64,000 nt of DNA from Rhynchopus sp. YZ270_cl-10 (lineage: Eukaryota; Euglenozoa; Diplonemea; Diplonemida; Diplonemidae): positions 868,001 through 932,000 of the forward strand of contig OZ037924.1 in assembly GCA_964035575.1 (NCBI GenBank), written 5' to 3'. Of the stretch, positions 24,001-34,185 are shown piece after piece; positions within the stretch are counted from its first letter, which is position 1, and each line of letters begins with the position of its first letter. The translations under genes were made by a program, and so were the position numbers. Below the pieces are notes generated by a model. The model was not told the origin of the DNA, searched no databases, and saw only the letters and a list, made by a program, of their open reading frames with translations.

Positions 24001-26393
24001 TCGGGTGTTGCGGCGCCGGCAACGATTGTGACAGGGTCGGACATTTCGTTGCACCTGCAGGCGATGGCGGGGTACACTTGCACAGGGACGGCAATTGCGA
24101 ACTGTCCGGTTGGTGGAGGCAACCCTGTGACGACAGCTGGGTACAACTGCGTACGTTCAACGCGTTCGTGCATTGCCATCACGGATACAGTGGGTGCGAC
24201 GGTGACTAGCCAGGGCAGCGTTCTCGACGGGGAAGGCGTTGGCAGCCGTGTTGCGCAGACAGCGGGCTACACCTGCGTGGGTGTGCCTGTTGCGTCGTGC
24301 TCCCTGCAGGACGGCAGTGCAGACATCGCAGGCTTCTCCTGCACGGCTGAGTCCTGTGGGAGCGTGGTCGCACCCACCGGTGCGGACGTGGCGCAGGGCG
24401 TCAGCCTCAACGGTGCAGACATCACATCCCGCCTCTCTGCGCAGGCTGGCTACTCCTGCTCCGGCACGGCTGTGGCGGAGTGCTCTGTTGCTGGGGGCAC
24501 GGCGCAGGTGAGCGGCTACACCTGCACGTCTTCACAGCCCTGTGCAGCGGGTGTCAACCTCCCCACGGGGGCTGCACTGACAGGGACCACGATCCCGCCG
24601 TTGACCACGGGTGTGGACCTCACGCCTTACATCACCGCCGAGACGGGGTACACCTGTGTGAACCGCCCTGTCGCGTCGTGCACTAATGCGGCACGCGCAG
24701 ACGTGACTGGGTTGGTGTGCACCTCTGCACAGTGCTCACTGCCGTCGACCTACCCCGGATACTCCATTATTAACAACGTCGTGAACTGCGCTGGTGGCTT
24801 CACAGGTGTGGTCTCGATTGCGTGCCCCACGCAGGGCGGGCAGTTCATCCTCAGCGGCTGCAGTTCCAGCTCCGGTGTGACGTGTACGGTGCCTACGAGC
24901 ACTGTTGGGTATGTCATCCAGGGCGGCACGACGTGCAACACGGCTGCCTCCTGCGGCACCATCACCTGCTCGGCGGGGTACAAGCAGAGCGGCGTCCCTC
25001 AGGCAACGTGCAGCACCAGCGGCACGAGCTTCATTCTGACGGGCTGCGTCACAGCAGCGACCCCGGTGTGCTCGCTTCCGAACCTTCCGGGGTACCTCAT
25101 TGGCGCCTGCACACAGGGCGTCACGTGTGCGAATGTGAACTGTGCTGCAGGCTACACCAGCTCGAACCCTAGAGTGATCTGCAACCAGGACGGCACCGCG
25201 ATGCAGGCAGAAGGGTGCACACTCGCCTCTGCAGCAGTGTCGCTCCCTTCGCGGACGTGGAAGAGGGTGCGCATGGCCGTCACACCGCCGTGGTCGCTGG
25301 TCACTGCGGAGCAGATGAGCACCTTCATCATTGCTGTCGAGGAGAAGCTCCAGCAGTCGTACTCACGCTTCTTCAACCGCCTTGCGGAGCTGCGCATCAC
25401 GTTGATGTGCCCAGCAGGGCTGACACCTACGTCGGCAATCTGCTACCGACCGAACGTTGTGTGGAGGCAGTTTGCGACCGTGCAGCAGAGCGGGTCTGGT
25501 GCGACGCAGGTCATTGACATTATTGTTGCAGACGACACCATGGCGCTTGTTGATGAAGACATTGCGAACCTCAAGCTGCAGGTCGAGAACGCTGCCAGGG
25601 GGACTGGGCCAATTGCAGAGTCGCGCACCGACTTTCCTTTGCAGATCGACACTACGACGGGCTTCAGCACTGCGGTACCGGACAACCTTGGTGTTGTGCC
25701 GGAGACACAGGGCGGGAACCCTGTGTACTACTCACCTGCGCCGGGGGACGACGACGACGACTCCTTCCCGTGGTGGGCGATTCTCCTGATCATCATTGCG
25801 GTAGTGCTGATTCTGTGCTGCATCATACTGCTGCTCTTCTTCTGCTGCAAAGGCGACTCCGACTCCTCCGAGACCCACGAGACCAAGGAGATGTACCACC
25901 ACGACGGCGAGCAGCGTGAGAACCCCCTCGACACCATCTACGGTACACCAGTCAAGTCGCATAAATCCCTCGATGAGTCTGCAGACAGAACCAGCTCGCT
26001 GCAAGAGGCCATCCGCGCCCGGCAGCTGCGCGAAGAGATCTACGTCCTCGAGCAGCAGAAGAGCGCGCTGTCGTACGGCTCCTCCGAGGAGATCATCGAG
26101 GTCATGGACGAGGTTCCACCCAGGTCCTTGACACACGACGTATGTTTTCTATTTTTGTCGCCTAGTTCTGTGACCTCAAATGATACAACCTTTTGACTCT
26201 TTTTCATCTACAGTGGAAGCTTGGTGACGAGGTGGAGGTGTTGTACGCAGGGCAGTGGTTCCCTGCGACCATTAGCAGCAGTCAGTGCGACCCGCAGGGA
26301 GCATGGGACGTGGACTGGGGCGACGGCACAGGGTCACGGTATGTTGACTTTGACACAAACGCAAACCCAACGGAGTACACAGGCCTTTCATGA
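18025..26393 (+). CDS. Giant single-pass membrane protein with about 34 Cys repeats and Tudor-like tail
   Basis: Two exons (18025-26139, 26214-26393; 74-nt intron, phase 0) give 2764 residues. A signal peptide (MRLSIAVVLLVVNDVAGQ) precedes about 34 tandem repeats of about 60 residues. Each has the pattern C...PTGA.V..QG.V..G..VT.RL....GYTC.GTA.A.C...NGVA.VTGYTC and three to four conserved Cys. They resemble sushi/CCP modules without matching the classic form. Three shorter Cys modules follow (about 2235-2390), then a folded region (about 2410-2580), a transmembrane helix (about 2585-2612, AILLIIIAVVLILCCIILLL) and a cytosolic tail. Exon 2 encodes WKLGDEVEVLYAGQWFPATI ... WDVDWGDGTG, a Tudor/agenet-like small barrel. 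Such an extracellular array suggests adhesion or ligand binding at the cell surface; the tail domain would be an unusual signalling or scaffold part. Unit counts are by eye. Confidence 0.82.
20350..21680 (+). repeat. Homogenised 189-bp tandem repeats inside the giant membrane protein gene
   Basis: Consecutive units are nearly identical at DNA level with a period of exactly 189 bp (the same motif GGGTTCACATGCTCGGGG at 20461, 20650 and, one base changed, 20839). A block ending with a distinct unit (CAQFAAPNGASV) then recurs from about 21115 to 21670, so the array grew by a larger internal duplication as well. Confidence 0.85.
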
Positions 26394-27487
26394 TGTGTCT
26401 GGCTACTCAACCCAAAAAAAAAAAAATTCCTCCACAGGTTTGTCGCTGCTGTTGACATCCGCCCCCCTGGTGGATGGGTCAGGTACTGAAGTGCCTAGCT
26501 CACCCATCTCTCTCTTGAAAGCAATGAAACGAATGAATGAAGTATTCTCTTATCCTACACCACAACGTCACCCTACTATTGCAAAACCGTTTCTCTCTGC
26601 AATCATTTGTCTCAAAAAAAAAAAAAAGTTGTCTCTCTGCAGTTTCCACAGAGAATATAAATGGATGTACTATCCTGTATTGTAACCAGGGGAGGGGCTT
26701 TTTGTCCCTCCTTCTTCCCTCCCGTTAAACCTTGTTTTAGTTATTTCAAAGAAGAAATCTTTTTTTGTGTTTTTTAGACAAAAAAAGTAGGAACCGGTTT
26801 TTTGAAAGAAAAATATACCGGAAAAGAATCGTGTCTCAGCTTATAGGTGTCCTCTCCCCAATTTTTTGTTTTTTTTGTATTTACTTTTAGTGAGGGGGGG
26901 GTGGACGTCGCGAACATAAAAAAAAAAAAGAGTCAGATGTGAGGCGCTCTCAACCACTTCACTCTTTCTGGGATTTAGAGCTGCGCCTTTGTCTGTACAA
27001 AAAAATGCTGTGGAGAAACCACACAAAAAAAGGTGGTGACGAACTACATTATCAATTTTTTTTTTTTGAAAAGAGTCCCTTTCTCTGGCCTTGAAAGGGT
27101 ATTGTTTTGTACATGTACTGACTTCTTTTTTTAAACAACACACCGGGGGTTTGATAACTCATAGAGTGTCAATGTCTGCGCCCCAGAGGTGTTTGCACTA
27201 TCAACTTCACCCCTTTTTTTTTTTTTTTTTTTCGTGTGTTGTCGTTGTCTCTATCACACTTTAGGGTCAGATTTGTGTTTTTTTGTTGTTTTTTGTTGTG
27301 CAGTTTAGTTCGGTTGTTCTTATGTTATCGATGGCTTCGTTAGACCAACAAGGCCTATTTATCTTTCAAGTTTCTTTTCCCCCTCTTTAGGGTGACGTTT
27401 CTGACGTGGCAGTGTACCAACTAAAAGACGGGGGGGTTTTTTTTTTGAGTGTGCGCGAGAACATTCATCTTAACCTTGCCTGCGTCC

Positions 27488-27520
27488 ACCGATGAATAGC
27501 GAGGCGTTTGCACTTTCAAC
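27488..27520 (+). repeat. Module type D
   Basis: CACCGATGAATAGCGAGGCGTTTGCACTTTCAAC-like sequence. Related copies lie at 34148-34181, 38283-38317 and, diverged, in the intron at about 46490-46525. Confidence 0.5.
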
Positions 27521-27576
27521 TCTTTCTTCTTTGTTGGGAATATCAAATGTAAATGAAATGTATCGCAGGACTGCGT

Positions 27577-27640
27577 GGTTGGGGTTCCACCCCCGAATGG
27601 TACACTGTTCACGAGAGGGCTTTTTGTCTCACGGCATAGT
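27577..27640 (+). repeat. Module type G (GGTACACTGTTCACGAGAGGG)
   Basis: GGGGTTCCACCCC forms a perfect short hairpin and is followed by GGTACACTGTTCACGAGAGGG. Relatives lie at 27979-28030, 39956-39995, 43854-43930 and about 45205-45260. The ACGAGAG loop sequence is shared with types A and B. Confidence 0.5.
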
Positions 27641-27743
27641 TTCTTTTTATTGTGCACACTTGACCGCGTAATATGACAGCACTGCCTCAGGAGAAGTCCG
27701 TGCCTGCTGTCGGTAGGTTGTGTGTATAATCTTTTTTTCAAAA

Positions 27744-27777
27744 AAGGTGTCTAAGAAGCAGATGCTTAGGTTCATCT
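27744..27777 (+). repeat. Hairpin module type A
   Basis: Stem CTAAG/CTTAG, outer AAGGTGT/TTCATCT, altered loop. It is followed by ATAAACTTTTCTTTCTTTAG, a pyrimidine tract with a terminal AG. Confidence 0.5.
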
Positions 27778-28261
27778 AATAAACTTTTCTTTCTTTAGCT
27801 TTCGCTTTTTCAAGGTGGCTGTGGGTTCGAACCTCTCTTATCTTATTTTGTTTTTTGTATCTTCTGATGCAAAGGTTGAGGCACTGTGTGTTTTTGTTAT
27901 GTGTCTCTCCCCGCATTTAATCAATGATGTCCTTTTAAAATCCCTTTGAAAGATAGCTAAGCTCTTTTGTACTGCATGGTTTGGGTGTCCACCTCGGTAC
28001 AGCCGGTCATTGTACCAAGGTGCAAGAGGGCTTTGTTTTTTTTTCGAAGATTTTTCGTTTTTTTTCTCTTCTTTCAATTTGAAAGAACATCAACCATATT
28101 TTTTTAGCAGTTGTAGTAACATGATAAACGATGAACGATATAAAAAAAAAAAAAAGGTAAACAGTGGTAGCGCACCCTCGGGTGTTGTCTACAATAGTAT
28201 AACCAAGTTTTTCAAAAGTATGGGGAATTCGGGGGGGTGTGTAGGAAGTTCGGGTTCCCCC

Positions 28262-28399
28262 CTGATACCACCTGATTTTTACCCCGCGTATAGGCGCGTA
28301 TAGCGCGTAAAGGCTGGGAAAAGGGGGTGGGGTTTGGCCTATACGGGCCTGTACGGGCCTTTACGCGCCTATACGCGGGGTGAAAATTAGGTGGTGATA
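28262..28399. repeat. Inverted repeat with about 38-bp arms
   Basis: The arms at 28262-28300 and 28361-28399 share ACCCCGCGTATAGGCGCGTA and its complement, with few mismatches outside it. The loop is about 60 bp and itself contains repeated TATACGGGCC/GTACGGGCC units. No clear target-site duplication is seen. Confidence 0.7.
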
Positions 28400-28439
28400 G
28401 CCGAAGGGGAGGATTTGGGTTCCAAACCATGCTTGTCGC

Positions 28440-28481
28440 CCGATCGGTGGTTTTTCCCCAAAATTTGGGGTGACCGATCGT
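28440..28481. repeat. Palindrome CGATCGGT ... ACCGATCG
   Basis: CGATCGGT and ACCGATCG flank an inner CCCCAAA/TTTGGGG pair, so the segment can fold into one long stem. Confidence 0.55.
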
Positions 28482-28652
28482 AAAAAAAAAAAACTAAAAA
28501 AACCTGCTTTTTGAGCATTTTCGCGCCTTTTTTTTTTTTTTTTTTTTTTTTTCCCCAAAAAATTTCCAGATTTTCCAATTTTTCCAGCAGGGGCAGGGCA
28601 CTCGTCAATCCCCCTTTTGGCCAAACGGGGGTGATTTGGGGTCCCGAGCTTT

Positions 28653-28710
28653 CGCCCCGTAAAAGCGGTCGCTGCGCGCGCTTCGCGCGCGCGACTCCCT
28701 GCCAGTGCGG
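28653..28710. repeat. Fragment shared with the element at 36837-37519
   Basis: The stretch from GTAAAAGCGGTCG through a GCGCGC/TTCGCGCGC palindrome to CTCCCTGCCAG recurs at 36937-36978 inside the hAT-like element, so this is probably a relic of the same family. Confidence 0.55.
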
Positions 28711-29196
28711 CGAAGTGAGGCGCTTTCTCCTCTCTGAACAAAATCGAGGGGCGGGTGGGGAGGGTGAACCACAAGTCGTAGTGGGTGTCAGCCTTCTGAT
28801 CAGTAACCTCAGTACATTAATAGTAAGTAAGAACCGGCGGTCATGGCACCGAAAGGTTCACGGTACGCAACATTTATAAAAATGTTGCCAGAAAAAATGG
28901 CACTGTCGTTGGTAATTACTCATCAGGAAAATGCGCACCGCGGGAAATCGGCGCCTCAATAAAGTATTGCCATCAATTTTACTTCCCATATTTTGACAAT
29001 GAAATATTCTGGCGAAGCCACGGTACGCAACAGAGCTGTAGGCTACCTCTCGTAATTTAGCTGCGCCGCAGGCGCACGGTACGCTACTTTTTTTTTTTTG
29101 AAAAGTGCTTATTTTGACAGATCGGGCTCCTTGCAGAACGTGGTGGCACCACTTCTGAAAAAATACCAAACCCACATGTACTAATTTGCACAACTG

Positions 29197-29235
<39 letters not shown>

Positions 29236-30089
29236 CCCCCAAAATCCCGATCGCGATCGTGATTTAGAAAAAAGCATGTTCCAAACACACCAAAAAAAAA
29301 AAAATATCCACCTTTTATACAGTCGGGGTTCGCCAAGCTTCACCATCTATTGCGTAGTGTAGGAGATAAAGAGTGTCTTTGTCTGGCATCTACACTAAAC
29401 CAGCATAGTATAAAAAGAAAGGGGGGGTGTCTTTTTTTTTGGCAGGAAAAAGCCGTGTTTCAACTGTTCAACCCTAAATCTTTATATTTCCTCTTTTCCT
29501 CCCCAAAACATACCCGCCTTTAGCTTGGCGGGTAATCGCTATCATAAAAAAAAATATATACTAGCGAAGTATTCGTATGAAAAAAGGGGTAAAAGTGGTA
29601 TTATTTTTTTTTTCTCCCCTTGCTGCTTTGTCGTCACAGTGGCGTCTTCCAGATTTTTTTAAAAAAAAGATGGCTAAGCACAATGTGAAGCCAAAGCTCA
29701 TCTTCCCATTTTTTTTTTTTTTTTTGTGTGTTTTCTTTTGATGATTGCTCACCCCCATCCCCCAGGTCTGCGTATCTTCACTGTTGCCATCCTTTTTCCT
29801 TTGTCCACATAGCCTAAAAGGGCTGTATTAGTGCAAAGGAATGGAAAGCAACCAGCAACACAGACAGCGCTTCTGGCTCCTGAAGGATTTTTTTTTGAAA
29901 CCTTCTTTTTCCCCCTACGTTTTGTACCTCACGCGTATTTGTATTTTTTTTTGTTCCCCTCAAGGTGACAAAGTACTGAAAGATTCGGGGCAATCTATCT
30001 TTGCCAGACTTTTTTTCTCATCTTTACCAACGTTAAGGTAAGGTGATCAACGCGAGGATTACAAAACGTTTATTTTCTATTTTTTCTTC

Positions 30090-30128
30090 AAGATGAAGAA
30101 AGTGTGCACGAGAAGGCACATTCATCTT
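30090..30128 (+). repeat. Hairpin module type B with perfect outer stem
   Basis: Outer stem AAGATGA/TCATCTT (7 bp, perfect), inner TGTGC/GCACA, loop ACGAGAAG. This copy joins the type A outer stem to the type B inner stem. Confidence 0.7.
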
Positions 30129-30153
30129 TTCAAAGGTTTCTTAAAATTTTCTG

Positions 30154-30180
30154 GATGGATGGATGGATGGATGGATGGAG
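30154..30180 (+). repeat. (GGAT)n microsatellite
   Basis: About six consecutive GGAT units. Confidence 0.8.
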
Positions 30181-30628
30181 GGGGGTAGTAGCGCGGGAGG
30201 GGATTCTTGTTTTTTGTACCGTTCGCTTGTTCTGTTCTGTTCGTCCACTTATGTTAAGTACTGTGTGTAATGTGTGTGCAATCTTTCACCCATCCCATGA
30301 GGGTTACCCCCTTCTACGCGAACTGTGACGCAGAAAAACTAGATAAAAAGAAAATGACCGTTCGTGTAGATACTCTAACATCAACGGATTATATTCCTTT
30401 TGACAAAAAAAAATATTAATGTTGCTGCCTGTCTGATTGGACATTGTTTTTACCAAGAGGCATTTTTGCTTTTTTTTGCTTTTTTTAACCCCTTTTTAAA
30501 ACTTCACTTTATACCGCCCGTTCCGTGGCATAACACTGTTTTCAAACACCCTCTCTTTTTTTGCGTTTCAAACAACGCTGTAAGAGAGTTTCTTCGAGTA
30601 AGTGTATCAAAGGGAGAGATCAGTTATA

Positions 30629-30736
30629 CAGTCATCCAACAAACGTTGGTGGGGTAAAAACATTTGGTGCATTTGGGGGGCTCAAAAAAAAAATTTGGTG
30701 GGTTTTTTACCCCACCAACCTTTTGTTGGATGACTG
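30629..30736. mobile_element. 108-bp MITE, Tc1/mariner-like ends
   Basis: Terminal inverted repeats of about 34 bp begin CAGTCATCCAACAAA and nearly meet in the middle. The element is flanked by TA on both sides (30627-30628 and 30737-30738). The TA duplication and CAGT ends are typical of Tc1/mariner-derived MITEs. No coding capacity. Confidence 0.75.
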
Positions 30737-31068
30737 TATGTACTGTGTTCTGGTATCAACCCACTGTCTTCGGCGAGTAAGTACAAAAAAAGGGGGGGAT
30801 TTTTTTCCACCCTCCAGTCATATTATTAGATACAAATACATCCCGTTCATATATATATTTTTTTTTGTGGAAAAGGGGGAGAAAACCTTTTACTTCCGGT
30901 CCCTTGCTCAGTTTCAGTTTCCCCCCCATCGGGGGGGTATTAAAAAGCCCCATTTATTTTTCTTCCACGAAATAACTCAAAAGGAGGGGGGCAGTCCTTG
31001 AAACTCCCTCTTCTCTCTTGTGCCGTTGTTTTATTGCAATGGGAGGGGGCGCAGAACAAATACCCTAT

Positions 31069-31118
31069 GGTGGAGCACACTCTAGGGTGGCTACACTAAT
31101 ACAACCAAAGTTTTCAAA
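31069..31118 (+). repeat. Module type F, variant
   Basis: GTGGAGCACACTCTAGGGTG, then CTACACTAATACAACC and TTTTCAAA. Same variant at 40378-40424. Standard type F copies are at 60350-60395 and 61147-61197. Confidence 0.6.
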
Positions 31119-31191
31119 TACCCCCAAACTCCGATGCTATATTTAGCTGTAGCAGGGAGTGTTGGGGTTTACTTTTTACTTTGCGTGCTTT

Positions 31192-31246
31192 CCTCCGGAT
31201 GGCTGACATCGTACGTGGGTCGGTCGGAGGTGTGCCTGCATCAACC
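31192..31246 (+). repeat. Module type C
   Basis: TCCGGATGGCTGACATCGTA, then GTGGGTCGGTCGGAGGTG and CCTGCATCAACC. Relatives at 1562-1620, 33474-33530 and 48030-48089. Confidence 0.55.
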
Positions 31247-31286
31247 ATTTTTACTTTTTACTTTTTTTCTTGCGGTTTTTTTTAAA

Positions 31287-31321
31287 AAGATGACTTAGCG
31301 CGAGAGACTCGGGCTCATCTT
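31287..31321 (+). repeat. Hairpin module type A, perfect outer stem
   Basis: AAGATGA pairs perfectly with TCATCTT, and the loop is GCGAGAG. The inner stem is degenerate. Confidence 0.55.
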
Positions 31322-31465
31322 ACCAACTGTTCTTTTCTTTGATAACCATGGCCCTTTTGTAGCAAGTATTTATTCAAAATAAAAACTTTGCAAAATGGGC
31401 TCAAAAATCAACCAGAATAGTGAAGAAGTGTTTTGGGTCGTTGTTTTTTTTTTGGTGCGCAATAC

Positions 31466-33219
31466 CAGGGCACTAGCTTGGTTTTGGGGAAAATTCCAGA
31501 AGTGGGTCGCTTTCCATAAAAGTGGGTCAGCGAGTTTTTTACTACAGAAGATGGTTTAGCGGCGTTCTACGAGCTATTTTCTCCAATCCCAGCTTGTGGT
31601 GGGGGATATTCGCGAAAATGGCCAAAATTCGGTCAGTGTTGCAGTAATCCACCGAAATGTGCTGTTTGCCCGCCTCACTTTGTGGTCTCTCGGAAAACTA
31701 CCACTGGTATCTCATCCAGGGTTTTTTTTTGCGGAGCAAAAAATAGTAATATAATATGGCGCGCCGCAGGCGAAAAAAAAAATAGGGTGCAGTGTAAAAA
31801 TCTAGCTTTTTACACCACAGAGTCACTCAACGAACCCTTTTTTGCGGAGCAAAAAAGGAAAAATGGCGCCGCAGGCAAAAAAATAAAAATATGGTACAGC
31901 CTCCTGGGTCCTCCTCTAGACCCTTCCCACGTGCAAAACCCTACAGAATTCTCAGATTTTTGGTGGGATGATGGCAGGATGATGGTTTTTGGTCGGGGGG
32001 GAAAGCCATTTTCCGTGGGATGATGGATGATGGTTAGCGTCAGGCCTGAACAGGCTCGGGGGGAGTTCCCTGTAGTCGAGCTCCCAAAAATTTTTTTTCT
32101 AAAATCCAAAATCCAGGGGTGGGCGGGCACCCTGGGGTTTTTTCCATTTTTTTGGATCGGGCACCCGGGTTTTTTCTAAGGATTTTTACAGGCAATTTTT
32201 TGGATTTTTCTGAGAACACGCTGCCCCCCTGCCGAAATATGTTCTCGGTTTTCCCTTTTCGGGGGTTTTTTTGGCCTTTTTCGGGTTTTCCAAGCTTTTA
32301 CCCTCACTGTCACGGGGTCATTTTGAAAAAAATGGGCAAGTTCTTGGCTGATACACGTTTTGGTCCTTACCACCAGCGAGTTGCTTAGCGGGGTTAAATT
32401 GAACTATGATTCTGGACCCACTGTAACGTGAACTGCCCCCTCGAAATTCAAGAAGGGGTCCTAAACCCGGGCGCGCTACGTGCACTACGAATGTTCGGGA
32501 TGAATATAAAACGGCGCCGCAGGCGGAAAAAAAAAATAGGGTACAGTATAAAAAATGCAGCTTTTACACCACAAAGCCACTCTGCGAATCCTTTTTTGCA
32601 GAGCAAAAAAGGGAAAATGGCGCCGCAGGCAAATTTTTTTTTAAGGTGCAGCCCTGGGCGGCGCGGAACTATTTTCTTTTTCGTTCCTCAGTGCCGTCAG
32701 GGCCTGCCCAAGTGCGCCAACGCAATGCACTTTGCTACCACCGTGGTGGCGAGCACTTGCAGCACTGCAAGAAGCAAGGTTCCCTCGACGTTTGCAGTCA
32801 CACGCACCATACTGTATTATTATTTATTCTGTTGTGCGGGAGGTGAAAGGGACCAGACCGAAGGAAGCGGGGTGGAGACTTTTTTGTTCATTATGGCTTG
32901 GTACCGCACTCCCCGGGCAGAGTGCGAGTTATTCCCAGCCCGGGGCCCGGCCCGACCCCCCAGACTTTTTCCCCTAAGAAAAACCCTTAGAAAAATAAAT
33001 TTTCCCCGTATAAAATCCTTAGAAAAAATAATTTTTCCCCCGTGTAAAATCCTTAGAAAAAATAAAATAAAATCAAAATCGGGCCCCGGGCACCCACTTT
33101 AGGCCCAGGCCTGCCAAAATCCAATTTTTTTTTTTTTTTTTCCGGCTGACCCACTTTTTTTTTTTTAAGTACAGGAAGTGGGTCAGCTGACCCGCTGACC
33201 CAGCCAAGCTAGTCCCCTG
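31466..33219. mobile_element. Candidate non-autonomous DNA transposon, 1.75 kb
   Basis: The left end CAGGGCACTAGCTTGG and the right end CCAAGCTAGTCCCCTG are inverted copies (15 of 16 matching). Both are flanked by CAATAC (31460-31465 and 33220-33225), a possible 6-bp target-site duplication. Inside are two direct copies of a module of about 150 bp (31759-31910 and 32512-32660), each bounded by GCGCCGCAGGC, plus GCATGATGG-type subrepeats also found in the 36837-37519 element. No transposase reading frame is visible. Ends starting CAGGG recall hAT, but those normally give 8-bp duplications, so the superfamily is open. Confidence 0.55.
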
Positions 33220-33473
33220 CAATACCTTTTTTGGAGAATATTGTGTACCTTTTTTGTCTTCTCTCCATGGAGTGTAGTTATGTTAGGGCAGTTTTGCGAG
33301 GCTTCTTCTATTTTGTTCTTTGCTTCTGCCCTTTTAACGAAGTTTTTTCACACATCCACATCGACCCTCTCCACTCTTTTGAAAATACAGTGTTGTGGAT
33401 AACGTCTGCACAAAAACAAACCTTTCAGTATTTTTATGTTTCTGTTGTTGGCCGCAAGGGTACTTTTATGCTT

Positions 33474-33530
33474 TCATCCGGATGGCTGGCATCGTACAGT
33501 GTGCAGTCGGAGGTTCCTGCAGCAGCAACT
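33474..33530 (+). repeat. Module type C
   Basis: CATCCGGATGGCTGGCATCG copy followed by GCAGCAACTTATC and a T run. Confidence 0.55.
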
Positions 33531-33634
33531 TATCTTTTTTTTTTTCTTTCTCGCTGCTATTCTCTAATCGAGTGTTTTAGTGTCCTGCATACGGCAGGAG
33601 ACTGAAGGTGATATCTCCAAACGTATTTTTTTTC

Positions 33635-33670
33635 AAGGTGGACCAAAGCAAGAGAGGCTTAGGTTCATCT
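33635..33670 (+). repeat. Degenerate hairpin module type A
   Basis: CAAGGTGGACCAAAGCAAGA, then GGCTTAGGTTCATCT; the loop AAGAGAG is diverged and the inner stem is damaged. Confidence 0.45.
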
Positions 33671-33791
33671 CATAAAACTGTCTTAAGATGCGTGCCAAAA
33701 TGAAGCAAGACCATTTTGGCCACAAATTAGGGAGTCCATTCTTCTTGAGGCTTAAGGGTCATCTTATCATATTTTTTTCTCTCTCTCTTTT

Positions 33792-33831
33792 AGTTGTAAG
33801 ATGTGTGCAGAGATAGAGGCATCTTACAACT
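33792..33831 (+). repeat. Perfect 12-bp hairpin
   Basis: AGTTGTAAGATG and CATCTTACAACT pair perfectly around a 16-nt loop containing GAGATAGAGG. The strongest stem of this kind in the window; it lies right after a pyrimidine run. Confidence 0.7.
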
Positions 33832-34147
33832 TCTGTGCTTCCACCCCTTTGTTCTATCCCCTCTGACCCAGCCTCCCTCCCATACTCCCCCACGTTGAAC
33901 GTAGAATACTAAAAAAATTCGACGCCCAAAAAAAAAAAAAAAAAAAATGAAGGATAACGAAAAAAAGAGTGAGGTCTATTTTCTTCTCGGTTTCCGTGCC
34001 CCCCCCCTATCATGGCCCCCCTATGTGATGTGCATGGCGTAAAAGGTCAGACCAGAGTTCCAAAAATTTGTCTCATGTCTGCCACAGTCTTTTGGTGTGC
34101 CGTCATGTGCACGACAGTGAAGTAAATGACACCTCTGGTTTTACTTA

Positions 34148-34181
34148 CCGATGAACGGTGAGGGGTTTGCACTTTCAACTT
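34148..34181 (+). repeat. Module type D
   Basis: ACCGATGAACGGTGAGGGGT, then TTGCACTTTCAACTTCTC. It abuts the 3' end of the minus-strand gene. The segment before it (34109-34133) matches half of the hairpin element at 37733-37821. Confidence 0.5.
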
Positions 34182-34185
34182 CTCT

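Larger units (their letters stand above)
26394..34185. other. Gene-poor, repeat-rich tract of about 7.8 kb
   Basis: No protein gene with recognisable domains is seen on either strand. The tract contains long A and T runs, hairpin modules, small inverted-repeat elements and one larger element (31466-33219). If the minus-strand gene at 34.2-34.9 kb is real, this is the region between convergent genes, where polycistronic transcription would end. Confidence 0.6.

Noticed and set aside
22794-24182. 462-codon minus-strand frame within the giant membrane protein gene
   Set aside because: It mirrors the repetitive plus-strand frame, has no independent start context, and its repeats follow the sense-strand period.
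27815-27835. tRNA-like B box GGGTTCGAACCTC
   Set aside because: No matching A box, anticodon arm or acceptor stem could be built around it; at most a tRNA relic.
26394-34185. Search for retroelement genes (reverse transcriptase, integrase, capsid) in the repeat-rich tract
   Set aside because: No frame shows the family motifs; only short DNA-transposon-like elements without coding capacity are visible.
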